Of a DNA stretch of 64,000 bases, positions 45,201 through 57,730 are shown in pieces. Position 1 is the stretch's first letter, and the number at the start of each line of letters is the position of its first letter. Position numbers and translations under genes: made by a program. Under the pieces are notes generated by a model, which ran no database searches, was not told the DNA's origin, and saw only the letters and a program-made list of their open reading frames with translations. Origin of the DNA: Nageia nagi (Eukaryota; Pinophyta); contig JBITNC010000001.1 of NCBI GenBank assembly GCA_050084985.1, positions 209,188,001-209,252,000 on the forward strand, written 5' to 3'.

Positions 45201-47590
45201 GGACCTCCTCTAAATGGGTATATCGATGTTTACAAGCTTTTAGTAGTATCTCCAAAAACCTACAAGAAAATATTATTTATGATATTTGATTGCATAGTAT
45301 TCTTTTGGCTTTCTTTTGCTCAAACCATCTATAATGCACCTACAAATTTTACACACACACAAGCAAGAAACATATTAAGCATACCTACTCACATAGTTAA
45401 AAACATATGAAACTATAATGTAATATAAGTATGAAAGTATGGAAAAATTTAATGCAATTACCTACCACAAGTTTGAGTGCATTTTAGCAAAGTATTGTTG
45501 CATAAAACTTTGATATTTTTCTACATAAAACTTTGATATTTTTCTCCTTAGGAGAGGTTTAATTTATGAAGTTTTGAGATGGCCAAAATTGCTATTTTGG
45601 AGGCATGGGTAGGATAAACAAGCTCATCCAACATTGTTAAAGGGTTTATCCACATTGGGGAGGACATAGGATCAAGGTTGAGTCATCCAAGATCTATTGC
45701 TTTGTTTCCTTAAGTGCCTTAATTTTTCCCTTTTTTCTTTTATTTTGCTAACTTCAAAGTTGCTAGCATCCAAGTTTGGATGATAGTGATTAGTATGGAT
45801 CACTTGCATTTAAGAATCAAACTCTAGAATTTAGGTAAATATAGTAAACATTTTTAATTTAGTTTTAATTTCTCATTCTTCTTTCACATATAGAAAGAAG
45901 GGTCATTTGAAGGTGTCTATAATTTTCCCCTTTTTTGGAATACTGAACATCTTATAGGTAAGGATTATTTCAAAAAAATAAGCCTATCTGATAAGGGATG
46001 TAATTATGTTCTAGAATTTCTTATTTAAATGGTAAGGATTTTGAATTTACCTATTCCCTATGAATAAATTGAATTTGATTGATTAAATTATGATTAAATT
46101 CATTTTTTATTCTTTATGTTTGACATGTTTTGAAAGCAATTGGGTTTGTAGTACAAGGTGTAACTTAGGCACTTATCACTATATGGTATGTTGTGTTTGC
46201 AAGATATAAATGAACTCTTATCCATTAGGCATATGCCATAGCTAGCATGTGATAAAGAATCTCCCTTGCAAATACAAAGATTTGATCATTCTACTCTTGT
46301 CCTAGTAGATGGGTTACTTGATGATCTTGCATAAAAGTTCATCCAACAATTTTAATCATATCTAACCTCATCCTTCTTTTCTCTATTCAAAGAATGGTTA
46401 TTTTTCAAATTCAAAATTACTCAAGAGTTTTGGATTTTTTCAATGCCTTTAATTTAGACCAAGTCAATAAGCAAAAAACTTATTTTCATTTTGTATTTGA
46501 TATATGTTTTAGTTTTTAGGGTTCTTATAAATATTTTAATTTTTTATGATTTTTTAATTATTTTAATATTATTTTTTATTATTTCTGGTATTTTTATGAT
46601 ATTCTTGATGTGACCAATTCTTGAGTGTAAGTGCTTTGTCTAGATTTTGCATTAGTTCATTAGAAATCTAGACTAAATTTTAAGATCAAGAACATAATTC
46701 AAGTTTGCATGTACTTTTTCCTTAGTTGATTATTGTTAGTTATATAAAAAGATATAAAAAGTGTTGCAAATATCTTTAACTATTCTATTTTACTTTGAAC
46801 TTTCTCATTAATATTTGCAATTAACTGTAAGCCTAAGTAGGCCTAAAGAACTCTTGATATTATTTCAAAACTTTTCAAATTTTTTTATTATTTAGTTATT
46901 TAAAGTGATCATTGATGATTTTAATGAATCATTAGTGATCATTAAGGATACTAGATGTTTGAAGCTATGATCTAAATAAAATAAAAAAGATCACCTATCA
47001 TTTTCATTATTATCTTTTCATAAGTGGTCAAAGCTTGTTTATCCTCTTGATCCGACCCACTCTACTACATGTATTTTACATTTAGTTAAATGCTATTATT
47101 GACCAAGATACCAACTAGAAGGAGACCAGCTTGTTGGAGGAGGCCAATTAGAGAAGACTGTGTTTAAAACCCTCCCTTTTAATTTTTTTCTTATTATTTT
47201 ATTTTTAATTCCTAATTTAAGAAATAAAAATTATAAGATAGTCACTTTAATAATTTTAATATTTATTATTTGTTTGAAATTTTAATTTAGGTTTTATTTA
47301 GCATATTTTAAAAAAATTTCAAACCCCTGATTATGGTCATTGGATAGAGCTAAAGGGTTTGAGGGTATCCAATGTTTGACTATCAAACACTAGTGATCCT
47401 ACAACCTAGTCTTCTGGTCATCGATGTTTGATTTTAAGTCTTTAAATTCTTATATGTTTATTTTTTATACTTAGATTGTTATTAATTGCTATTAGGTTAA
47501 TGATATTTTCAATCCTAATGGATGTTACTAATCTATTATTCATGAGGGGCATTATTTTCTCATAGCTAGAGATCATACTTTCTTTCAAAA
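42231..47590. other. Long stretch with no gene recognised
   Basis: About 5.4 kb in which I see no retroelement domain, LTR pair, RNA gene or convincing open frame. Base composition is slightly less AT-extreme at 42440-42900, and a 73-codon frame there has no recognisable domain. A short perfect tandem duplication (CATAAAACTTTGATATTTTT, two copies 25 bp apart) lies at about 45492-45540, and a short CA run at about 45350. The region may be very old transposon sequence. Confidence 0.45.
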
Positions 47591-47591
47591 T

Positions 47592-48915
47592 ATGGGTTTT
47601 GGGGTGGGACCCTTCATGAGCCACATCCATTATGATTACCCTCTTCTAGCTACATTGCTAGAGAGATGGGATTCCATGACCTCCACTTTTCATCTCTTGA
47701 TAGGGGATATGAAAGTTCTATATAATACATTCATCATCTCTCTCATCTTCCATTTCATGGTTGGAGGATCCAACATACTATTGACTATGATGAAGCTTTA
47801 TCAACCATATCATACTTGTATGGAGCTAATATGTTGGACACTATCATCTCTAAGATTAGCTCTAGTAGTATTACATATTATCAGTACTAGATAGATGATC
47901 ATCAAGGTATCATTTGATTTTCTTATTTGATGTGGCTTATTAGTATTATTCCCTTCTTGATACTAGTAGTGGAAGATTTCCATGATCCCTCTTACTATTT
48001 ATGGTAGATATGTTGTAACATGATACTATTTATGTATGGGTGTTGACTTTGCTAGCACATATTTATAAAGAGTTTTTATTTTACACATAGGTTTAACAAT
48101 CTTCACTATCAATGGTGATTACTTTATAGGCATGGGCCTATGAGCATATTACAATTGCTCACCCTTTTGGATTATTAGTTCCTAGTTTTGTTAGTCATGC
48201 TGAGTACTCAACTAGCATCATGAGGTGGAGAGAGGATTTCTATATTCATCCCATAGATGGAGTTTGTAGGGATGTAATATTTTATAAATATATGCTCTCT
48301 CAATTGGTGTTTAATCATGTTAGATTCAATCCATATCATCTATACCCCACATTGGTTAAACTTAAGGCTATGCTTATAGGTATCTATCAGGCTAAGATTT
48401 TGAGTCATTGGTGAATTGAGTTTTTAGAGTATTTTTAGATTGATTATATTATATGAAAGTTTGTTTTAGTTTAATACATGCCTCATGAGCCTATGAGATA
48501 TCAACAATAGGATATGCTTCTAGTTGAGGGTTTATAGGCTTTAGTGTATACCAAGCTAAATCTCACATAGGAGAAGGTGAATGAGAAGTCTACAAAGGAT
48601 GATGTTAGGGTGATTAAGGCTTTCAATTCTTTGTGGTAGGTATATATGGAGGAGGTAGATAAGGAGACTCATGGGAATAGAGTACAATAGAGAGTGGATA
48701 TTGATGTGTGTACTAGAGAGGAGGCTAAGGTAGAGCCTACGATAAGTATACTAGAGGAGGTTGCACCAAAGGTCCCAAAAAGGATTCCTAGTGAGGAGGA
48801 GAATACCCCATGCATTGAGGGAGGTGTGAGAGGTGAGGAGGTACCCTCATCTCTGGTCCCTAGCATTGACTCCTTGCTAGGAGATATTTATGAGTTACAA
48901 TATCAATTAGCTTAG
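47592..48915 (+). pseudogene. Second plant mobile domain (PMD) pseudogene
   Basis: From 47592 the frame reads MGFGVGPFMSHIHYDYPLLA, then TLLERWDSMTSTFHL and IGDMK, the start of the plant mobile domain. After a frame change near 47720, LPFHG and RIQHTIDYDEALSTISYLYG follow (47740-47840). AWAYEHITIAHPFG at about 48130-48170 is the conserved WAYEHIxxxRP motif. The same frame continues through EYSTSIMRWREDFYIHPIDG to a stop at 48414. A Glu-rich stretch (48694-48915: TREEAKVEPTISILEEVAPK) looks like a disordered C-terminal tail. It is a different paralogue from the one at 5886. No transposon termini are visible around it. Confidence 0.72.
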
Positions 48916-51389
48916 GTTAAGTCTACTCATTATAAGTACTAGGTTGAGAGGGACCACATATAGGTGAGAGAGGAATAAGGCCAAGGTGATAGTTTAGTCT
49001 ATTTAGGGGTAATATATAGGTGAATATAGTACTTTATCTAGAGTTGAGAGCCAATAATTAGCATTTATCAAAGGGATATGTCATTAAAGAGACTACTATA
49101 TGGGTGTTATGGCTACTTGGTTTATAGGTGTTCCAACTTTTTCTATCGATGTCCCTTATCCTCTTCCTCCAAGGGGGTATATTCTAATAGATGTGATTTT
49201 TCATTCTACACCTTTAGTGACTGAGGCATGAGGCACACCTAATATTTAGGTCAAACATGTTAGGTCTACATTATCTCAAAGGTGGAGTGTTACAATCAGA
49301 ATGTCTCCTCAACATCTAGTAGGTTCATATGAGATACATAGAGAGACTTGGGCTATGAGTTCTATAGGTTTAGTGGGTACTACCCATTTGGAATATGGTA
49401 GATCTACCAATCTAATAGATGGTTGGGAAGGAAACTCTTGAGGATATCCTAGTGTTTGGACTATGTTTTATTTATATTTCATGTTAGACTTGTGTTATTT
49501 TATAGATGATGTTATCTATTTTTTGAGGTCATGGAGGGCATGATCATTTATTATGTTTAGAAATACTACTTGTAGGATTATTTTTTGATGACCTTATTTA
49601 TTTTTACAATCATATATATTATGATTGATGGTTAGTTTTTATAGATGAATGTGATGGATAGCTTATGTGATAGTCTATTTTTTGACATATATGTGTATGA
49701 TGATAGCTTAGAATTTTATATGCATGTTGATGGCATTTTTTTACATATTTTTGATATCATATTTGGTGATGTATGGTTATTTTTTAGATGCATGTGTTAA
49801 GATTTTTTTATATATAAAAACTATGAATAGTTGATTCCATGTTTTAATTATATGTCTATCTTAGTATTTGATGTTCATTATCATAAATAAAATACTATGA
49901 TACTTACTATTTTGCTTAGTTTTGTTAATGTAAAGTAATATTTTTATAGGACTAGAATGTTTATAAAACAAGATTTGATTTGTAGGAGAATGGAATCAAA
50001 TGCATAATTTTCCATTTTGTTGACTACTTTTATATATGGCTTAGACATAATATATTTGTATAAACATATGTAGTAATATGGATGATGTGGATGTATGGAT
50101 GTAAAACACTTACGAATGTATGAAACTTAATGAATACATAAATACACTTATACAAATGGATATGAATGTAAAATGCTTTTAGTAATGTATAAAACTTAAT
50201 GACCTAAGGTAATTATGAATGACATAATAATTTAGACATTCACCTTAATGTTTTGGCAACTTATCAAGATTTATAATAATAATAATTATATATGATGATA
50301 TGAAATTAATGAATGAATATAATATAATAAAGAAGTATAATTAATAACACCTTCAATATCTAGTTTCATTAATTTATCTTTTGATTTGATCTCATCCACT
50401 AGGGATGATGTAAAATAAGATTATAATATGCTTAAGTTTTCCATATACTCAAGTGTGTGCAATGATGTTTATTTTTTTCTCTTGACATTTGCAACTTGAA
50501 TACTCTAAGATTATAAATTATGAGGTATGATTATTTTTATATTTTTGTAAGGTATAATTCACTACCAAAAAGCATCCATAACCTTGGTGAAGGTTAACCC
50601 CTTCATCCCATTATAGCCTAGCCCTATTTCTAGTTAGGCATCCATAGCCTTAATAGAGTATACTATAATGGACTAAGAACTCTACATATTTATTATATTT
50701 TCTTTTAATTATTTTTTTAATCCTAACTCTTGGGTTCAAGATGAAGCAAAAAAGTAGGAGAATCATACTCAAATTTATGCTCAAGAAATATCCAATTCTT
50801 GATTGTTTCAAGATTTTGATATGAGAAGTGTATGAGTCTATTAGTATATTTTTATATATCATAATTATGTTCTTTTATGATCCTAATTTTTTAAAATTTT
50901 GACATAGGATATTTCAACAAAAACTAAACATGAATGGAGTATTCATTTCCTACTTCTTTATTCATAAATACAGCTATACATAAATGAATATTGTATGGAT
51001 GTATTTATGATATATGGATATGTATAGTTTGATTATTTTCCTCTTTCATTATGACTAGAATTTAATGGTTGACATTTGAGGCAAAGGACTAAACATAATT
51101 AACAAAATGAAATGATATGAACATAAGGGCAGTGCACCTAGTAGCCAATATGCTTCAAAAGTATATCTTCTTAGTGTATATATATATATATATATGTTTT
51201 TATATTTTATATTTTTATGGGTTTTTAATTTTTTTTATGGTTTTATGTTTTTTGCAATTTTTGATTTTTTTTTGTTTTTGTAATTTTTTATTTTTATGAG
51301 TTTCCTAATTGGGAAAGAACCTACAACAAGTCATCATGGGTGAAAGGATGGAAATGACAACAAGTGCAAACGGTATGATCAATGGCCCA
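48916..51389. other. AT-rich region with possible PMD tail; no further gene
   Basis: To about 49450, readable acidic and Tyr-rich pieces may continue the PMD gene's C-terminus in shifted frames. From 49450 to 51390 I see no domain. A (TA) dinucleotide run lies at 51177-51195, followed by T-rich sequence to 51300. Confidence 0.45.
51177..51195. repeat. TA dinucleotide microsatellite
   Basis: An uninterrupted run of about nine and a half TA units. Confidence 0.9.
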
Positions 51390-53520
51390 TTATGTAGAAT
51401 CATAAGTGATAGATATACACAACATGAAATCCCAACACCAAAGTTTTATGCATAAAAGATGGGCTATGGTGATATCATCAAAAAGATCTTCTTTAGGATG
51501 TAAAAGATGTAGCCCATAGAATTTAACAAATTTGAATACCAATGGTGTAATAAGAGCATCAATCATAATCCTCCATATGAATTTAGGTCTAAAGAATTTA
51601 CAGATGAGAATTTGGAGGAACTCTTCATCAGGTATATCATATATTATACAAGTTCCCCACAAGGTTCATGATCAAAAAATCTCTATTCGATGAGAGTTCC
51701 TTAGGGAATTATAGGCATGATCAGATATGTCTAGTATGGTGGTTAAAGATACCATGGATAAAATCTAATATTGTATACCTTTAGGAAATTGATTGAATTG
51801 GTATTTCTCTAATTTTGGGGTTTGGACAAGGTCTCCTAAAATATCATTAGGAAATGTTAAGGGTGACCATGAGATACAAAAGGATGATAATTCCCATGGG
51901 ATAAGGGTGTTATAATGTGAATAATCATCCTACTAATTGGTGGAAGGATTGATACAATGTGGGTGACTCATGATGCTTGATATATGTAAAGTATAATCAA
52001 CCACCTGTAATGCCATATGAAAGTATTTTAGAATTTGTATAAATTTTTTAAAAGATGAGAATATATACACATACCTATATATAAAAAGACATTTATTTTG
52101 AATGTTTTTATGATTTTTATTCATATGTACTTGATGATTATTTTGATGATTTTACTTTTATCAAGGTGAAAAACTTTTTACAATTCCCAAGTAGAAATGA
52201 TCACCTTATTTTTTATGAATAACCTAACCTTCATGATCTAAGAAGTTAAAATATGAGGTCATACTACAAAATGAGTAGGTCCTAGTCCTAAAATGGATGG
52301 TTGATAATAGAAAGGATACATAATAAGTGCTAAGATTGAGGAATGATGCTTGAACTTCTTGATGATGCATTTTGGCATAGTTGATGATGTTAAGGCCTCA
52401 TCATATTTAATAAGTGTAAGGTGAGATGGAATATCTAAGGGCTATGGAGGTTTAGGGGGAAATGATGGCACATGGTGGATCATGGTGTCTATGATATTTT
52501 GGACATACTCATTATTTACATGTTCAAGGATGACCTCATTTCTTCTTTTGTTAAGGTATTCAATAGTTCTTTCAAACCTTGATTTTACATTGCTAGGATT
52601 ATTTACATAATAATTTTTACTAAATAATGGACTATAATTGTATATAATTTCATTATGTAGAATTGAATGAGCACTATACTCAAGTACCAAATCATTGATG
52701 ACCTTAGTTATCAAGACTAATCTTTCATAACACCAAAGAGTCATATGATCAACATAATTTAGCAAGATTTTAGGTTTTTTGTAAGCCCAATACAAGCAAA
52801 ATAAATGTATCTAAATTATTATGGATTTAGTTTCTATCCATATGTATTTTACTTCTAATTCAATGGTTGCCTTAATATTATCAATTTTTAGATCCCATGC
52901 ATTAGTTCCTCACTACATATAAAAATTCATAGTTATAATTTCTTGAATTTCCTTTGGTAAAGTAAAGAAATGAGGTATCTTAGTGTAAGGATACTTTTGT
53001 AATGCTTGCATGTAGTAATCTTCAAGATATCTATCCATAAAATCCTAACTTATGGGATTAAATTGTAATTATATTTTTTCATTAGCTTTTGGTATTCTTG
53101 GCATCAAAAATCTTATTTAACTATTGCATAAAAGAGGATTGTGGAATCTTGACCTAATTTAAGAAAATTATCAATCAATTTATTTTACACACCTAATTGA
53201 TAGTTGAGGCTTATGAACAAACATTACATAAAAATCATAAATATTTTTATGACACAAGTATTTTATCATTTGTTCTATCTATGTAAATAGAAAATCCTCA
53301 TTTAGCTAGGTATTAATTATTTTATTTTAGATCCATTTGTTAAATAAGTAACCCATTATGGTCTTAAGGGTTGATCTAGGCTAGTATTGACATAACAATT
53401 TTATCATATGAACTTGGGTAAAGTAATGTGCATGACTTAGGTAATACATGGATTTATCTACATAGATCTCTAAGTTATTTCCTTTAATGCTTATCTTCCA
53501 TCCTTGTTATCTTTTTAGAG
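51390..53520 (-). pseudogene. Degenerate coding region of unrecognised family
   Basis: On the minus strand one frame can be followed from about 53110 to 52442 with few stops. It includes ALQKYPYTKIPHFFTLPKEI, GTNAWDLKIDNIKATIELEV, KYIWIETKSIII, YVDHMTLWCYERLVLITKVI and NYYVNNPSNVKSRFERTIEY, ending VPSFPPKPP. Less certain readable sequence extends to about 53520. Further on, 51662-51390 reads FVKFYGLHLLHPKEDLFDDI and AHLLCIKLWCWDFMLCISIT. The text is rich in Trp, Tyr and Cys with normal codon structure, unlike random AT-rich frames, and stops stand where Gln, Arg or Trp could be. I do not recognise the family. The plus-strand gypsy element at 53593 begins just beyond its 5' end. Confidence 0.5.
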
Positions 53521-53592
53521 ATAATTTTTAAGGCTAAGATTCTTTATAAATCAATGGGTATATGGAGGAAATTTCTATTTCTAGGACAAGTA

Positions 53593-54327
53593 TGTTAACA
53601 CATAAAATTAATTTATGCATTTAAATTTATACATTTGGACATATGTGCCCACACTTATACACACCTAGTTCAAATAATATTAATATTATCTTGGATATGG
53701 TCATTATATATCATCGACTTACTATATTCTTATTTATGTAGGTACAAGCTAAGCTAAGGAGTAGGTCATTTTATTATCTATATATATAGGTATCTAATAG
53801 TAAGTCCACATCAAGGGAGATACATGATCCCATATCTGGTTTTGATGATGATAGTCTTTTAGGTGTCTCTTGACATTGCCATTCAAGGTTGGGTTTGTGT
53901 ACTTCCTTATGCAAGCATCCTAACAATTATTGGTTTATATGAGTATCAAACTATGATTATTAAGAGTTTATGTGGAGGCATAGAGTTGGTTTGGAATGGA
54001 CTATAGTCTAACAAATACCATTAGTACTTCTCTATAGATGAAATAAACCATTGATGCTCCTTTCAAGCATGAAATAGACCACTTATAGCCCTCTCTTTAG
54101 ATCACCTTGCTCCATGAATTTGAGTGCAGAATTCATAGTTGTTGAGGCTTTATCACTATCTTTTGTTTATTTATATTAGGTATATTCCATGAGGTAAGTA
54201 TACAAACTCAATCTTCTATATTAGATTTTCTTATTATAAATTGCTATCCGTTAGCTTAGAATTACAAATATCCTTCAATACTATAGGTATTCATTTATTT
54301 CCATTATCAAATTTTTATTTGTAAACA
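53593..54327 (+). repeat. Left LTR of the plus-strand gypsy element
   Basis: Starts TGTTAACACATAAAATTAAT and ends TTTGTAAACA (TG...CA). Collinear with the right LTR but lacks about 38 bp present there. Confidence 0.9.
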
Positions 54328-54330
54328 TTT

Positions 54331-54343
54331 TGGTGAACTTAAC
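54331..54343 (+). other. Candidate primer-binding site
   Basis: TGGTGAACTTAAC lies three bases after the left LTR and begins with the TGG expected for any tRNA 3' CCA. I cannot assign the tRNA. Confidence 0.45.
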
Positions 54344-54439
54344 ATAAAACATAAGTAGTTGTGCTAAAACCTTAGGGTTTTAGTTATGACTAGTAAGTGA
54401 TTTGGTGAGTTGTTTTAGACATTGATCAGTTAAGATTAT

Positions 54440-55550
54440 TCTTGTGAAGTCTTTCAAGAAGAGATCTTGATGAGCTCTTAGGAGATATTCAATGTGATGG
54501 ACTATAAGCATCTAATTAAGGACCTAAAAATGATGATGGAAGTAATAATGATCACATTCATGCTACTATTGAGGGTATGCAAAGATAGATTGACCAACTA
54601 GTAAGAGGATTAGCTTAGCTAGATTATTCAACTAAGTTTGGTAGCCCTCTATGTGATGAGATTCATTTGTGCATGCCACTGTTAGACTATAAAGATCCCA
54701 ATTTCTATAATTTCAATGGGGAGAGAGATCCTAGGAGACATTTGTAAGGGTTTAAAGATGAGTGTGAGCTCAAAACTAGTGTGGATTCAAGATTATTGGT
54801 AAAGTTCTTTCCTCATAGTTTAGAAGGAGAGGCTCATGAATGGTTTTATTCTTTACTTGAAATGTCAAATACATCATTTCAAGAATTGAGCAACTTATTT
54901 TTGGAATAGTATAAGCATAACATCAATCATGAAGTCATGGTTTTGAATCTATGTGCTATGAAGTAAGGCAGTAATGAAAATCTTGAAATGTTTATCTTGC
55001 GATTCAAAAAGACATGGCAACAAATCAAAAGTAAGCTCATAGAAAAGGAGGGAAACAATATCTTCAAGGAGGCTATCATATTCTCCTTAATCTTATATCA
55101 TTGATTATACACATATAGCATTTTTTGATATGACATATAAGCTATTGGAAAAAGAAAAAGTCCTTGTAAAATTAGGGCTTATGAAATATTGAGATGATGA
55201 CAAGCCTAGAGCCAAGGATAAGTAGCCACAATCACCAAAGAAAGATAAATATATTCATATAGGAGAAAAAGTGGATGAAAATAAAAAAACAAAATTCATA
55301 AAGTTTCCTATACCTCCTACATTTATCTTGAAAGATCTAATGGAAAAGGGACTATTATAGCCTTTGCCTAAGTGAGAGGAAAATGAGTTAGTAGAGAGGC
55401 TAGCATGGTATAAAGAATATAGATACTATAAATATAATAAAACCAAGGGACATGACATTAATGGGTGTGGATTCCTAAGAAAAAAAATACAAAGGCTCAT
55501 AAAGGATGGATTCTATGTGTGTTTTATAAAAGTTAAAGATATAAGGGAGG
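54440..55550 (+). pseudogene. gag: Gag of the plus-strand gypsy element
   Basis: At about 54698-54860 the frame reads PNFYNFNGERDPRRHL, stop, GFKDECELKTSVDSRLLVKF, FPHSLEGEAHEWFYSLLEMS and FQELSNLFLE, a clear plant gypsy gag domain. The stop stands where Arg or Gln is usual. Downstream, NLEMFILRFKKTWQQIKSKL continues to about 55050. At about 55420-55520 RYYKYNKTKGHDINGCGFLR and KKIQRLIKDGF match the zinc-knuckle region YCxFHxxxGHDTxxCxxLKxEIExLI with the first Cys changed to Tyr. Gag would build the particle. Confidence 0.85.
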
Positions 55551-55829
55551 AGTAGCATATCAATGTAATTTTCCTTGAAGAAGTGTGTGTAGCACTTATA
55601 AGAGGAAGACCAAGAGTAGCAACAGATCCTATCACATGTGAAAAGGAGCTCTTTAAAGACCCAAGAAGTTTTGACCTCATTGAGCAACTTAAGAATAAAC
55701 AAGCTAAGGTTAGTTTGTTTGAATAGCAAATTTTAGAACCTCATAAAGAAATGATGAATCAAATTTTCAAAAATAGTTAGATAGAGAAAAATATCTTAGT
55801 CATTACTTTTGTGGAAAAGGTATAAATAT

Positions 55830-56260
55830 AGAGTAAAGGAGATGTTATCACTTTTCACCCTAGTGAAAGGCCTTGCAAGGATGTAACCCAATTACATCCA
55901 CCATTATTTATTAAAGTGAATACCTTTGGCAATATAGTTAAGAGATCATTGATAGATGGTGGGTAGCTTTGAATATTACCACCACTCTGATGCTTTCATA
56001 GTTTGATCTAGATTTATTACCTCCAAGAGAAGAGACTACCATGAGAGTTAAGGGGTTTGATTGTGTTCTAAAGAAATATGTAGGAATCATCACACTTTTG
56101 ATCAAAGTAGAAAATAAGTTACTTCAAACCCTATTATACATTATAGATGGAAAATCTTATTTCAATTTTATTCTTGGAAGACCTTAGATAGATGACATGG
56201 AAGGATAGCATCCACTTTGCATAGATGTTTCAAGTTTTGTTTTGAAGGAAATGTTTTTAA
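55830..56260 (+). pseudogene. Aspartic protease region
   Basis: SLIDGG at 55944-55963 followed by stop, L, stop and ILP corresponds to the VLIDxGSALNILP active-site segment. Asp and Gly remain, and Ser and Asn codons are TAG and TGA. Later, IIDGKSYFNFILGRP (about 56140-56190) then a stop where Trp is expected, IDDMEG, matches the SYNxLLGRPWIHxMxAVPS flap region. Frames shift more than once. Confidence 0.75.
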
Positions 56261-57120
56261 GGTAGAAGTATATGAGAAGATAGATAAGAAGTACAATTAT
56301 GTTCTCCCTAAGAGATGTTTTCCATATTATGTGAAAGATGAGGCTATCCTAGCTAAGAATGATCAAATCTATAGAAAAGCATTATAGAGAATTAACATCA
56401 AGGGTATCAAGTTTGGTTCATACACCATCATGAATGTCAATAATGTTAGTCCAAAGAGAGACTTGGATGGATGTTAGGAGGCTCAATAAAAGTTTAACCT
56501 ATGCTCCTTTAGGCTCCATGAAGATCATTGGTGGTCCTCTTTAGACAAAATCATAGAGGATAACAAATGTTGCATCATTTTGTATCATGGATATGGTCAT
56601 GATGGTTAGGTCAATTTTTAGTTATTAATGTAAGAAGATGAATGGGTAAGAGATGATCAAAATTGCTTTGTTATTGAATGTGGAATAGATGATGAATATG
56701 CAATACATGTTATAGACTTGTTTGAGAATGATTATTCTTTCATAGAATCTATGGGTGTTAGAATTAAATATCTAGCTAGGCATGAAAAGAGGACTCACAA
56801 ACATTATCTAGATGTACATACTTGCTTTGGTGAGTCTATGGAAAATAAAATCAAAGGGTTAGAAGAGTTACCATTTTCCACACCATCAAAATTAGATATG
56901 AATTGCTTGAATGAAGAGATATAGGAGGTTAACATTGGTTCTCAAGAGACACTGCAATGCTTAAAAATAGGTAAGCTCCTTGAGGAACCTTTGCAAAATG
57001 AGTTGATTCAATCCTTTCATGATTATTTTGAATTATTTGCATGATCATATAAATATATGCCTAGATTAGATAAAAATTGTGTAGTAAATAACCTGGTTTT
57101 TGATAAAGAAGTAGTTCCTA
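56260..57120 (+). pseudogene. Pol linker between protease and reverse transcriptase, broken
   Basis: Decayed segment. The longest open piece (56718-56924) reads YSFIESMGVRIKYLARHEKR and FGESMENKIKGLEELP. Near 56945-57000 SQETLQCLKIGKLLEEPLQN and then LIQSFHDYFELFA fit the linker that ends in the KxYxDVFAWSYxDMP segment just before RT. No catalytic domain is expected here. Stops and frame changes occur throughout. Confidence 0.55.
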
Positions 57121-57730
57121 TAAAGTAAAAATTATGAAAGATACCTTTTCATATTTCTTTACTAGTCAAGAAAAAAATTACAAAACTATTGGAAGCTAGT
57201 TTTATTAGACCAATTTATCATTTAGAATGGATGGACAACATAGTTTTGATAAAAAAGGCTATAGGTGAAATTAGAGTATGTACTAATTTTAGAGATCTCA
57301 ATAAAGCATGTCCAAAAGATGACTTCCCACTACCCAACATAGATATGATCATTAATAATTTGGTAGGTTATGAGATGTTATCATTTATGGATGGATTTTT
57401 AGCATATAATGAAATCATAATTAAAGAAAGTGATTAGCATAAAATAGCCTTTAAAAATTCTTAGGGCAAATTTTACTACAAGGTAATGACATTTAGTCTT
57501 AAGAATGCAAGGGCCACATATCAAAGAGCAATGATAGCCATGTTTCATGACTTCATTCACAAAAAAATAGAGGTCTATATATATGATATCTTGATAAAAT
57601 CAAAGAATAAATAAGACCATGTTAAGGATGTTAAAATAGCATTTGAAAAGATGAAGTAGTATAAGTTAAGAATCAAACCTCAAAAATGTGTATTTTGGGT
57701 ATCATTAAGAAAAATCTTGGGGCACATTAT
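57121..57730 (+). pseudogene. Reverse transcriptase, active site altered and truncated
   Basis: The open stretch 57189-57437 reads EASFIRPIYHLEWMDNIVLI, IGEIRVCTNFRDLNKACPKD, DFPLPNIDMIINNLVGYEML and SFMDGFLAYNEIIIKESD. After a TAG (Gln expected) it continues IAFKNS, FYYKVMTFSLKNARATYQRA and MIAMFHDFIHKKIEVYIYD. The YVDD box is YIYD at 57574-57585, so one catalytic Asp is lost. Near 57660-57730, IKPQKCVF then LGHIIF is the last RT segment before sequence jumps to integrase. Confidence 0.88.

Noticed and set aside
48669-48866. 65-codon minus-strand Ser/Thr-rich frame
   Set aside because: Antisense of the Glu-rich tail of the second PMD pseudogene.
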